64,000 nucleotides of DNA, taken from contig CAWDGB010000007.1 in the NCBI GenBank assembly GCA_963801715.1, positions 254,017 through 318,016 of the forward strand, written 5' to 3'. Source of the stretch: CAVVJA01 sp963801715 (lineage in GTDB: Bacteria > Actinomycetota > Actinomycetes > Mycobacteriales > Jatrophihabitantaceae). Under the pieces are notes generated by a model that saw only the letters and a list, made by a program, of their open reading frames with translations, did no database searches and had not been told where the DNA came from. A program made the translations under genes and the position numbers. Below are positions 25,408-32,910 of the stretch, in pieces. The stretch's first letter is position 1. Each line of letters starts with the position of its first letter.

Positions 25408-26253
25408 ATGCCGTGGTTTCCGGATTTCATCGGTGGGGTAGAGCTGGCACGCAGACAGACTCGCATCGAAGGTCAGGCTGATCCAGTCGCGCAGTACCTC
25501 ACGGCACTGAACGAAGGTGACATCCACCGGCTGGAGAACGTGTGGCCTGGTGAGGTGGTGGTCTACGACCCCCGCGCCGGTGAGATCCGCGGCCACAAGC
25601 AGCTGCGGCGGTTCGTTGGTAACAACATGTCCTGGCTGGCTGAGCGCCAGGCCCGAATCGAGACCGTGGCTAGCACGCGCGTCCGCGGGCGAGCCGTGGT
25701 CGAACTGCTGGCTCACCTCGCCGATGACGGGCGACAACTCGGCTGGCCGGTGGCGGTCGTCGCCGACTGTCCCGACGATTGGTCGGTGGTGTTCCGCACC
25801 TACTGCAGCCAATGGCCAGTCGACGGACGGCGGCATGTCAGGCCTCCGATACTCAAGCCTGGGCATGCGCCGCCCGGTGATGTTGTCGGCCGCTACGAGG
25901 CCGCGCTGGAGGCTGGTGACGCTGAGGCGATAGTGAGTACCTTCGCACCGGATGGGTACTTCCGCGAGCCGATCGGCCCGCACTCCGTGCACCGCGGCAC
26001 CATTGAGCTCCGCTCGTACTTCGCTAGTTGTTTCAGCGAAGGTGGTGGCATCGGCCTGGAGCGTTGCGCAGTGACTGACGACGGCGTGCGCTGCGCGGTT
26101 GAATACAACTTGGTCCGCTGGGGCAGTCACGATCTGCCGCCGCAGGCTGGAATGGCCGTCTACGAGCGCGGCCCGGACGGACTGCTCGCGGCGGCTCGTG
26201 TCTACGACGATGTCGAACCACCCGTCGAGCGGGCTCGGGGCGGTGAGAAGTGA
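25408..26253 (+). CDS. Tandem SnoaL-like (NTF2-fold) protein
   Basis: ATG 25408 gives 281 residues made of two NTF2-like modules: one at about 25-145 (YLTALNEGDIHRLENVW ... YDPRAGEIRGHKQLRRFV) and one at about 155-270 (YEAALEAGDAEAIVSTFAPD ... FREPIGPHSVHRGTIELRSY). SnoaL-like folds serve as polyketide cyclases, isomerases or binding proteins. The second module reads like other stand-alone family members, so the gene arose by fusion or duplication. It precedes an MDR-family oxidoreductase by 43 bases and may form an operon with it. The open frame extends to 25105 without homologous content. Confidence 0.75.
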   Translation: MPWFPDFIGGVELARRQTRIEGQADPVAQYLTALNEGDIHRLENVWPGEVVVYDPRAGEIRGHKQLRRFVGNNMSWLAERQARIETVASTRVRGRAVVELLAHLADDGRQLGWPVAVVADCPDDWSVVFRTYCSQWPVDGRRHVRPPILKPGHAPPGDVVGRYEAALEAGDAEAIVSTFAPDGYFREPIGPHSVHRGTIELRSYFASCFSEGGGIGLERCAVTDDGVRCAVEYNLVRWGSHDLPPQAGMAVYERGPDGLLAAARVYDDVEPPVERARGGEK

Positions 26254-26296
26254 CCACTGTTTCGATGTCAATCCTCAGCTGCATCAAGCCGCGCGG

Positions 26297-27301
26297 ATGA
26301 GCGCGGTCAACCATCAGATTCGGCTCGCCGCCCGTCCGGTCGGCGTGCCGACGCCCTCTGACTGGGAACTGACGACCGAGCCCGTCCCGGTGCCTGGTCC
26401 CGGGGAGTTCATCGTCGCGGTCGCGTACCTGTCGGTCGATCCGGCAATGCTCACCTGGATCAACGCCACATCCTCCTTCGTCGAGCCGATCGCGATCGGC
26501 GCGGTAATGGACACCGCGGCGGTCGGCCGGGTCACTGCCTCAGACCATCCTGAGTTCGAGGTCGGGGACCACGTGTACGGCGCGTTCAGGGTCCAAGAGT
26601 TCGCGCGTTCCGACGGTTACGGCGTGACCAAGCTTGATCCGTTGCTCGCGCCCCTGCCGACATACCTCGGGGCGCTCGGCATCACTGGCCTGACCGCATA
26701 CTTTGGCCTGCTCGATGTGGGCCGCATCCGTGAGGGCGATACGGTGGTGGTGTCGGGTGCGGCCGGTGCGGTGGGAAGCATCGCCGGTCAGATCAGCAAG
26801 ATCAAAGGCTGCCGTTCGATCGGCATCGCAGGCGGACCTGAGAAGTGCCGCTGGATTACCGAAGACCTTGGCTTCGAGGCGGCCATCGATTACAAGTCCC
26901 AGGACGTCGGGCGCGCGTTGCAAGAGCACGCACCCGACGGCGTCGACGTGTTCTTCGACAATGTAGGCGGCGCGATTCTCGAGGCCGTGCTCACGCAACT
27001 CGCCCGCGGAGCGCGGATCGTGCTCAGCGGCGGCGTCTCCCAGTACACCCCGGATCAGATCCGTGGCCCGTCCAACTACCTGTCGCTGATCGGGGCCCGC
27101 GCGTCGATGATCGGATTTCTCACTCCCGACTACGCCGAGCGCTATCCCCAGGCCCGGGCGGAACTCGCCAGGTGGCTCCGCGAGGGCCGGCTGATCTCGC
27201 CCGAAGACGTCCTCGAGGGCGGTGTTCCTGCCTTCCCGGACGCGCTGCCCAAGCTGTTCGCCGGCGAAAACATCGGCAAGCTGCTGGTTGCCGTGCCGTG
27301 A
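26297..27301 (+). CDS. Zinc-free medium-chain NADP-dependent oxidoreductase (LTB4DH-like)
   Basis: ATG 26297 gives 334 residues. The N-terminal GroES-like domain (PVPVPGPGEFIVAVAYLSVDPAM) lacks zinc ligands, and the Rossmann domain carries VVVSGAAGAVGSIAGQISKI (the AxxGxxG motif) and the downstream IAGGPEKC. This is the YncB/curA and leukotriene-B4 dehydrogenase-like branch, which reduces alpha,beta-unsaturated ketones with NADPH. It shares direction with the SnoaL-like gene. A palindromic repeat (copy 2) begins 13 bases after its stop. Confidence 0.92.
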   Translation: MSAVNHQIRLAARPVGVPTPSDWELTTEPVPVPGPGEFIVAVAYLSVDPAMLTWINATSSFVEPIAIGAVMDTAAVGRVTASDHPEFEVGDHVYGAFRVQEFARSDGYGVTKLDPLLAPLPTYLGALGITGLTAYFGLLDVGRIREGDTVVVSGAAGAVGSIAGQISKIKGCRSIGIAGGPEKCRWITEDLGFEAAIDYKSQDVGRALQEHAPDGVDVFFDNVGGAILEAVLTQLARGARIVLSGGVSQYTPDQIRGPSNYLSLIGARASMIGFLTPDYAERYPQARAELARWLREGRLISPEDVLEGGVPAFPDALPKLFAGENIGKLLVAVP

Positions 27302-27313
27302 AGGCGGTAGCCC

Positions 27314-27363
27314 GATGATCTTGGACTTATCGTCACCGGAGGGCGTCAGGTCCGAGATCACCA
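27314..27363. repeat. Dispersed palindromic repeat, copy 2
   Basis: Left arm GATGATCTTGGACTT at 27314-27328 and right arm AGGTCCGAGATCACC ending near 27362 pair at 11 of 14 positions. The unit lies directly downstream of the MDR gene and overlaps the end of a degenerate SDR fragment. It shares its left arm with copy 3 exactly over 13 bases. Confidence 0.6.
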
Positions 27364-27515
27364 GGTCCTGTGGGCCGCGATTGCCGGTCGTCAATCGCGA
27401 TCTGGCCTCGGTCAATATGCAGGATCTCGCCGGTGATGAACGGCGATGATTCCAAGAAAAGGATGCCGGCGACGATGTCGCTGACCTGGCCCACCTGCCC
27501 GACTGGAGGGAGCGC
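27333..27515 (-). pseudogene. SDR C-terminal fragment
   Basis: On the minus strand, just past the next SDR stop, the sequence reads VGQVSDIVAGILFLESS and PFITGEILHIDRGQIA. This is the C-terminal signature of FabG-like SDRs (xxSFITGExLxVDGGxx) with the second Gly turned to Arg. Only about 60 codons remain, running into repeat copy 2 before the stop at 27333-27335, so this is the tail of a second, deleted SDR gene. Confidence 0.7.
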
Positions 27516-27529
27516 CTGCGTCGGCCGGT

Positions 27530-28306
27530 TCAGTAGGCCGCGGTGCCGCCGTCGATGCTGTACAGCGCTCCGGTGATGCCGCCGGCCATGTCTGTGGCGA
27601 GCAACACCGCGACGGAGGCGACCTCCTCCACTGTGTTCGTCCGCTTGATTGCCGACTCGGCGGTGAACATCTCGATGAGCTGATCGAGAGTGATACCCAT
27701 GGCCTCGGCGGCGCTGGGCCCCTCAGCCAGGAAGATGTCGGTGATGATCAGTCCAGGGCACAGGGAGTTGGCGGTGATGTTGTACTGCGCCACTTCCTTG
27801 GCTACGGACTTGGTGAATCCATTGATGGCGTGCTTGGACGTCACATAAGCCGAGATGCCGGGCTTGCCATGCTTGCCCTCCACGGATGACATGTTGATGA
27901 TCCGCCCGAATTTCTGCGGGATCATGTGCTGCAGCGCGCGCCTGGTTGCCCAGAACGTCGACATGACGTTCCAGCGCAGAACCGCCTCGAACGACTCGGG
28001 GTTGGCATCGACGACGTTTGCGTTGTCGAAGGAGCCGCCGGCATTGTTGACGAGAATGTCGATACGGCCGAAGCGCTCGACGGTGCCGTCCACGATCGCC
28101 TCGACGTCGCTCTGCTTCATCACGTCGCCCTGGAGGAACGCGGCCCGGTCGCCGGCGCCGATCTCCTGCAGCGCCTGCTCACCCTTGTCCTTGTTCCGCC
28201 CGTTGACCGCCACCCTGGCGCCTTCACGCAGGTACGCCTCGGCGATTCCGCGGCCGATGCCCCGCGTCCCTCCGGTGACAAGCGCCACCTTGCCGTCAAG
28301 TTGCAT
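27530..28306 (-). CDS. Short-chain dehydrogenase/reductase (FabG or 3-hydroxybutyrate dehydrogenase-like)
   Basis: The 258-residue classical SDR carries ALVTGGTRGIGRGIAEAYL (cofactor), ILVNNAGG (NNAG), Ser in RIINMSSVEGK, and YVTSKHAINGF for the Tyr-x3-Lys. A long insertion before the C-terminus (FLAEGPSAAEAMGITLDQLI) is typical of the 3-hydroxybutyrate dehydrogenase and gluconate dehydrogenase-like groups. It ends with YSIDGGTAAY. The cofactor is likely NAD(P); the substrate remains open. The fragment downstream suggests a former tandem pair. Confidence 0.92.
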   Translation of the reverse strand: MQLDGKVALVTGGTRGIGRGIAEAYLREGARVAVNGRNKDKGEQALQEIGAGDRAAFLQGDVMKQSDVEAIVDGTVERFGRIDILVNNAGGSFDNANVVDANPESFEAVLRWNVMSTFWATRRALQHMIPQKFGRIINMSSVEGKHGKPGISAYVTSKHAINGFTKSVAKEVAQYNITANSLCPGLIITDIFLAEGPSAAEAMGITLDQLIEMFTAESAIKRTNTVEEVASVAVLLATDMAGGITGALYSIDGGTAAY

Positions 28307-28547
28307 CGCTGGCCCGCTCCTTGATCGAGGATGTGCTACACGATGTCGTCGGCTGTTGCGCGGCCGTCGACCCCACGGACAGCTCTTCGAGATTATTCAC
28401 ACTGACTCTCATAACTCGCGAGAAGCCTATGGGCTCATCGACGACCCGGCAAGGAGTACGGCTGAGCGCCCGCGATCACCATCTGCGTGCGGGAGCCCCG
28501 TTACTCTATTCGGTATTCAGTAACGGCGAGGCCGGAGGGCAGTCGGA

Positions 28548-29015
28548 GTGAACTACGTAGGTACCCTCTATCACGTCGGCGTGCGCGTGGTCGATCTCGA
28601 GGCCGCCATGGCCGAACTGAGCGAGGCCCTCGAGATCACCTGGGCGTCGGTCGTTGAACGTGAACAGCAGGCCTGGACTCCTGCGGACGGCGCGTTCACC
28701 ACGCCCTTGCGGTTCACGTACTCGTGCGAAGGTCCGCAGCACGTCGAGTTGCTACAGGGAGCACCCGGATCGCTGTGGGACGGTGCCGACGCGCCGGGGC
28801 TACACCATCACGGGGTCTGGGTCGACGACGTGGCCGCAGAGACGGAACGCTTTGTCGCGGCGGGTTGGACGCTGGAGATGGCGCAGAAGCCTCCGGAAGA
28901 GGGGTACGGCGCGATGACGTACGTCCGGGCGCCTTCCGGATTCCTCCTCGAACCGGTGACCTCAGCGGTGCGGCCACGGTTCGAACGCTGGTGGGCCGGC
29001 GGCCCGTTCGCTTGA
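28548..29015 (+). CDS. VOC-family protein
   Basis: GTG 28548, behind GGAGGG, gives 155 residues. The opening TLYHVGVRVVDLEAAMAELS and the middle GLHHHGVWVDDVAAETERFV contribute the metal-ligand His positions of the vicinal-oxygen-chelate fold, and APSGFLLEPVT the Glu. This layout resembles glyoxalase/methylmalonyl-CoA epimerase-like proteins. It is divergent from the SDR (241-base spacer) and convergent with a decayed gene. Confidence 0.87.
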   Translation: MNYVGTLYHVGVRVVDLEAAMAELSEALEITWASVVEREQQAWTPADGAFTTPLRFTYSCEGPQHVELLQGAPGSLWDGADAPGLHHHGVWVDDVAAETERFVAAGWTLEMAQKPPEEGYGAMTYVRAPSGFLLEPVTSAVRPRFERWWAGGPFA

Positions 29016-29031
29016 GCGGCTGCGACGCCGG

Positions 29032-29489
29032 TTAGAAACGTCGCATGCGACGGCGTTCGCGACGATGCATCCCAGCCGCAGACACGGGGAGAGGGGCCGG
29101 CCGAAGGGGTCGATAAACAGCGCAACCGGACCGGTTGATGTGCGCAGCGTACCGTCGAGCACATTCACCTGGTAACTAAGCGAATTCCCGTCCGCACGTG
29201 GGTCGCGGATCGTGACCGCCACTTCCTCGGGCCGGTCACCTGGCTCGGCGACCGATAGGACCGCGTTGGCACGGTCAGTCGCGACGCTATCGTCGCCCTC
29301 GGTCCAGAGGTCGACGAAACGGCTGGTGGCCATGGGGCCGACCTTGCATGGGCCGATCGCCGAAGTGGATCGTCGATGGTGAAACACCTTCGAGCGTGAT
29401 CTGGCCGCTTCTGTCGCTCGTCAGGCCTCCGGCGTATGGACGAACAGTGCTTGAATGTCCTCCAGTTGCGCTTCGGTCACTTCGCTCAT
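29032..29489 (-). pseudogene. Decayed small protein gene with three frame shifts
   Basis: From ATG 29489, behind AGGAGG, the reading is MSEVTEAQLEDIQALFVHTP, which stops in-frame after 22 codons. A second frame continues SGQITLEGVSPSTIHFGDRP. A third frame carries SRFVDLWTEGDDSVATDRAN through RDPRADGNSLSYQVNVLDGT and ALFIDPFGRPLSP, and the last part (VSAAGMHRRERRRMRRF, stop 29032-29034) is again shifted by a base. Joined, these give about 150 residues of a conserved actinobacterial protein of unknown function that I recall only by its FIDPFGRPLSPVS ending. Confidence 0.7.
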
Positions 29490-29652
29490 GGTCTCTTCCT
29501 CCTGACCGCGCGCGCCGCGACGCGGTGTCATGCAGCAAAATCGAGGTCAGCCGGGCGGCGTCATCCCCTCTGGATGACAGTCAAGACCCGATACGTCAAG
29601 GGTCCGGAGGCCGCAGGGGAGGAGGATGCGCCAAGCAGTCTCGGCCGGGCAG

Positions 29653-30306
29653 TCAGCTGACTATCAAGTAGATGCTGTTGCCGATGAGCCAGAATCCGAG
29701 GATGAGCGAGCCGAGGATGATGGCTTGGTCGGTGTGGCTGTTGATCCAGGTTCTGATTTTGGCGAGGAGGACCTGGCTCTGCTCTGGCCGGAAACCGGCA
29801 TAGATTTCGAGGGTGATATATGACGATGTGGCGATGACGCAGAATACGAGCAAGGCCACGTAACTCGCGAAGCCGGATAGCTTTGCATCGACGACGGTTG
29901 CGACTCCGGCTGCGATCAGCCCCCAGGGCTGAAGGAGTGGAGCAAGACCGATCGCGAACCAGGGTGACATGTTGTCCACGCCCGCCTGCCACTTCGGCGG
30001 TTTCTTCGGTTTCTTCGGCTGGCCCATTCTCCTACGCTGTCGTACCGCGATGGCGATGAGGCCCACCCCTATCGCAATCTTGACGGCGAGAGCGGCCAGC
30101 GAGGGTGCCGTGTTCTGCTTGGGCGGGTTGTTGCCGGTCGCCACGACGGTAACCGCCACCACGATCGCCAACGAAACCAACCAGCCGAAGATGAAGGCCG
30201 CGCCTTTCCTAACGCCGCGTTTGGACGGCAGCAATATCAGGAACGCGCTCAGTGGGAGTGGGTCAAGCGCGATCGCAACACCGATCAGGACCAGGTCAAG
30301 CGTCAT
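29653..30306 (-). CDS. GAP-family membrane protein (Sap/SfLAP-like)
   Basis: The 217-residue protein has six hydrophobic segments, beginning LVLIGVAIALDPLPLSAFLI, and a basic cytoplasmic loop (QRRRMGQPKKPKKPPKW) between helices three and four. This layout is that of the GAP/SfLAP family, first known from peptidoglycolipid and sulfolipid-1 addressing proteins in mycobacteria, which move surface glycolipids. No lipid-synthesis gene adjoins, so the cargo is unknown. The upstream 386 bases (30307-30692) hold a perfect GAAC-N4-GTTC site and nothing else evident. Confidence 0.87.
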   Translation of the reverse strand: MTLDLVLIGVAIALDPLPLSAFLILLPSKRGVRKGAAFIFGWLVSLAIVVAVTVVATGNNPPKQNTAPSLAALAVKIAIGVGLIAIAVRQRRRMGQPKKPKKPPKWQAGVDNMSPWFAIGLAPLLQPWGLIAAGVATVVDAKLSGFASYVALLVFCVIATSSYITLEIYAGFRPEQSQVLLAKIRTWINSHTDQAIILGSLILGFWLIGNSIYLIVS

Positions 30307-30411
30307 ATCTTCTACCTCGCATGCCTACAGCCCTGAGGAGTTGAGCTCACTGTCACGGTTCTGTGCCGCGTGGGCGGGAGCCATTATTGCCGGATCGATC
30401 GTGGGAGGAGG

Positions 30412-30423
30412 GAACGCGCGTTC
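30412..30423. promoter_or_regulatory. LexA-box-like palindrome GAACGCGCGTTC
   Basis: A perfect 12-bp palindrome of the GAAC-N4-GTTC form used by LexA of Gram-positive bacteria. It sits 106 bases upstream of the GAP gene and 270 bases upstream of the quinone oxidoreductase, with no SOS gene next to it, so function is uncertain and chance is possible. Confidence 0.3.
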
Positions 30424-30692
30424 TTGCCGGGCGAGGCTCCGTTTGCCTGAAATCGGATGATCTCCGTTGCCGTGAGTCGAGTCAGCTCGCAGTGCTAGGA
30501 CAGGCGGGCTGCCTCACACCACGTGACACAGCGAGACGCTCGATCGCCGCGAACCCTCCTTGTAAGGTGGCGGCTGCCTGCGTGCATTCAGAAACGTGCC
30601 GGCTTGGTTGATCTTGGCGAGTGACTGCCTCACGGCTGGTGATCACTCGGCAACGAGCAGCTAGCTAACCGGCCTGCGGAAAGGACTGTTCG

Positions 30693-31595
30693 ATGCGAGC
30701 GCTGCAGTTTTCGGCTTACGGGGGCCCAGAGGTTCTGCAATGGGCGGAGGCACCCGATCCGCACGCTGGGCCCGGACAGATCCGGATCACCGTGCGGGCG
30801 GCGAGCGTGAACCCAATTGACTGGAAGTTATTCACCGGAGTGATGTCCGGGGGTCAGCCGATGGTCGGTACGGGCTATCTCGGGTCCGATGCTGCCGGGG
30901 TCGTGGACGAGGTCGGCAAGGGCGTGACTGGTATAGCGGTGGGTGATGATGTCTTCGGCAAAGGTCGGCACGTCGAGGCGGAGTACGCCGTGCTCGACTC
31001 GTGGGCGGCCAAGCCGGCATCCATCGATTGGGCGGTGGCGGCTGCGGCCGGCGTGGCCGGTGAGACCGCCGAGCGCGGTCTTCGGCTTGTCGACGTCAAG
31101 GCCGGCGACACGCTGTTCATCGACGGAGGCGCAGGTGGTGTGGGAGCGGTCGCCGTCCAGATCGCGCTCGCCCGAGGCGCGAGGGTGATCGCCTCCGCCA
31201 GCGAGGCCAACCAGGACTACCTACGGGAGATCGGGGCGATCCCGGTGCTGTATGGCGAGGGCGTAGCCGACCGGGTGCGAAACGCCGCCGGCGGTTCGGT
31301 TGACGCGGTGTTCGATGTCGTCGGCAAGACGCCGGTCGACGAGCTGATCAGCCTGGCACCCGACCCGGCCAAGGTCGTGACCATCGCCAACTTCTCGGCC
31401 GGTGAAGCTGGAGTCCAGGTCACAGGTGGCGGCGCGGACAGCCGTGCCCCGGAGGCCTTGGCCGAGGTTGCCGACCTGCTGGCGCAGAACAAGATAGTGA
31501 TCAAGGTGCAAACCTTTCCGGTCACCCGCGCCGCTGAGGCGTACCGCATCAGTCTGAACGGTCACGTCCGCGGAAAGCTGGTCTTGATCCCCTGA
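30693..31595 (+). CDS. Quinone oxidoreductase-like zinc-free MDR protein
   Basis: The 300-residue protein begins MRALQFSAYGGPEVLQW, a hallmark of the QOR branch. The GroES-like domain lacks zinc ligands (RAASVNPIDWKL, GSDAAGVVDEVGKGVTG), and the Rossmann domain reads LFIDGGAGGVGAVAVQIAL. It probably performs NADPH-dependent one-electron or enone reduction of quinones. AAAGGAC lies 8 bases upstream of the ATG. It is convergent with the PPK2 gene, 7 bases away. Confidence 0.92.
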   Translation: MRALQFSAYGGPEVLQWAEAPDPHAGPGQIRITVRAASVNPIDWKLFTGVMSGGQPMVGTGYLGSDAAGVVDEVGKGVTGIAVGDDVFGKGRHVEAEYAVLDSWAAKPASIDWAVAAAAGVAGETAERGLRLVDVKAGDTLFIDGGAGGVGAVAVQIALARGARVIASASEANQDYLREIGAIPVLYGEGVADRVRNAAGGSVDAVFDVVGKTPVDELISLAPDPAKVVTIANFSAGEAGVQVTGGGADSRAPEALAEVADLLAQNKIVIKVQTFPVTRAAEAYRISLNGHVRGKLVLIP

Positions 31596-31602
31596 CTTCG
31601 CG

Positions 31603-32394
31603 TTATCGAAATCGCTGAGAGTCTCCGGCGAGTGCCTTCTCGATGCGCTCGCAGACGTGTTCGACGACGAGGGCTCGCGCTGTCGGCTTGTGATCACCGG
31701 GCACGACGATCCATGGCGCCTTCGGCTTGTCGGTGCGGGCCAACATCTCCTCGACGGCTTCCTCGTACCGCGGGCGTTTGTCACGGTTGCGCCAGTCCTC
31801 ATCGGTGAGTTTCCACCGGCGTAGTTCGTCTTTGGCGCGGGACTCGAACCGGCGCAGTTGCTCATCGGGGCTGACGTGCATCCAGAACTTGACCAGGATC
31901 ATGCCTTCGGCTGCCAACGTCTGCTCGAAGTCGACAATCTCGGTATAGGCGCGTGACCACTGTTCGGTCGTCGCGAAGCCCTCGATGCGTTCGACGAGGA
32001 CACGTCCGTACCAGGAGCGGTCCAAAACAACCATCCCGCCCCAACCCGGCAGAATCGGCCAGAACCGCCATAGGAAGTGGTGCCGCTTCTCGTCATAAGT
32101 CGGCGCCGCGTATTGCGCGACGCGGACGTGCCGCGGATCCAGCGGTTCGACGAGACGCTTGATCGCTCCGCCCTTGCCCGACGCGTCCCATCCCTCGAAG
32201 ACGACAGACAGCGGCGGGCCGAGCCCACCGCCTAGTTCTCCGCCAAGTGTCAGGCGCAGCCGGAGCATCCGGTGTTGCGCGGCATCCAACCGCTCGAGCG
32301 CCTCCTTCTTCGGCGCCCGTTCCGACGGATCGATATCGGCTAGTCGTGCGACCACCCCGACATGCTCGCACCAGCCGACCCGCCCGCGCGACAA
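31603..32394 (-). CDS. Polyphosphate kinase 2 family protein
   Basis: The 263-residue protein is a one-domain PPK2 P-loop kinase: Walker A SVVFEGWDASGKGGAI, the RxAAPTxxE region (QYAAPTYDEKRHHFLWRFW), Walker B VVLDRSWYGRVLVER and the lid RAKDELRRWKLTDEDWRNRD. It transfers phosphate from polyphosphate to nucleoside mono- or diphosphates. Which class (ADP, AMP or both) cannot be told here. GTG 32394 is the longest start; translation may begin nearer VARLADIDP. Confidence 0.92.
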   Translation of the reverse strand: MSRGRVGWCEHVGVVARLADIDPSERAPKKEALERLDAAQHRMLRLRLTLGGELGGGLGPPLSVVFEGWDASGKGGAIKRLVEPLDPRHVRVAQYAAPTYDEKRHHFLWRFWPILPGWGGMVVLDRSWYGRVLVERIEGFATTEQWSRAYTEIVDFEQTLAAEGMILVKFWMHVSPDEQLRRFESRAKDELRRWKLTDEDWRNRDKRPRYEEAVEEMLARTDKPKAPWIVVPGDHKPTARALVVEHVCERIEKALAGDSQRFR

Positions 32395-32484
32395 GCCGAG
32401 CCGGTTAACCAGGATTGTCGGCCAAGTAGAAGCAGCGTGTGTCGCGGTGGTAGCTGTCCGGAGCAGCCCACGGTGAGGTGGCCT

Positions 32485-32607
32485 TTACCAGACGTAGTAG
32501 CCGACACCGTTCGGGTCACAGCGGGACATCATCTCGACATAGCGTCGGCCGGCCGTTCGGATGGCGCGGCCAACGCGGCGCCCTGCGTTACGGATTAAGT
32601 GGCTCAT
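32485..32607 (-). CDS. Basic 40-residue microprotein
   Basis: A short frame starts at ATG 32607, 6 bases after AAGGAG. The peptide is strongly basic in its first half (SHLIRNAGRRVGRAIRTAGR) and ends with aromatic residues (GVGYYVW). It could be an amphipathic, membrane- or nucleic-acid-binding peptide. No family is recognised. The strong ribosome site and clean start support translation. Confidence 0.45.
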   Translation of the reverse strand: MSHLIRNAGRRVGRAIRTAGRRYVEMMSRCDPNGVGYYVW

Positions 32608-32910
32608 CACATGCTCCTTGGAGATCGTCGTGGTCGCTTTGATGCCTCAACCATGCCGCCGTACCAGCCGCGGCGCCGTCCACCGCCCGGGCGATCGGGC
32701 AGGTGACCTCGCGTCGACCGATCGGGGGACGCCGGCCGCCGGGTGAGGCGATGGGCTAAGGCCTCATCGGCGCATCAACGTCTCGAGCGGTGCCGCCCGA
32801 CCGGGAGCGGGACGGGCGGAGGGTCAGGGCTCGTCGCCGGAATTGCGTCGGAGCGTTTCTCCATGCGGCGAGCCTCCGAGCGCAACGGAGATGCGGACCC
32901 AAGACCCACA
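32608..32910. other. Intergenic region with a GC-rich hairpin
   Basis: The only structure I see is CCGCCCG (32793-32799) with its complement at 32813-32819. No gene with a credible start is present. Confidence 0.35.

Noticed and set aside
25197..25466. Minus-strand frame ending GVDRFGLPVVKQTS
   Set aside because: Looks protein-like at the end only; overlaps the SnoaL-like gene start and lacks family signals.
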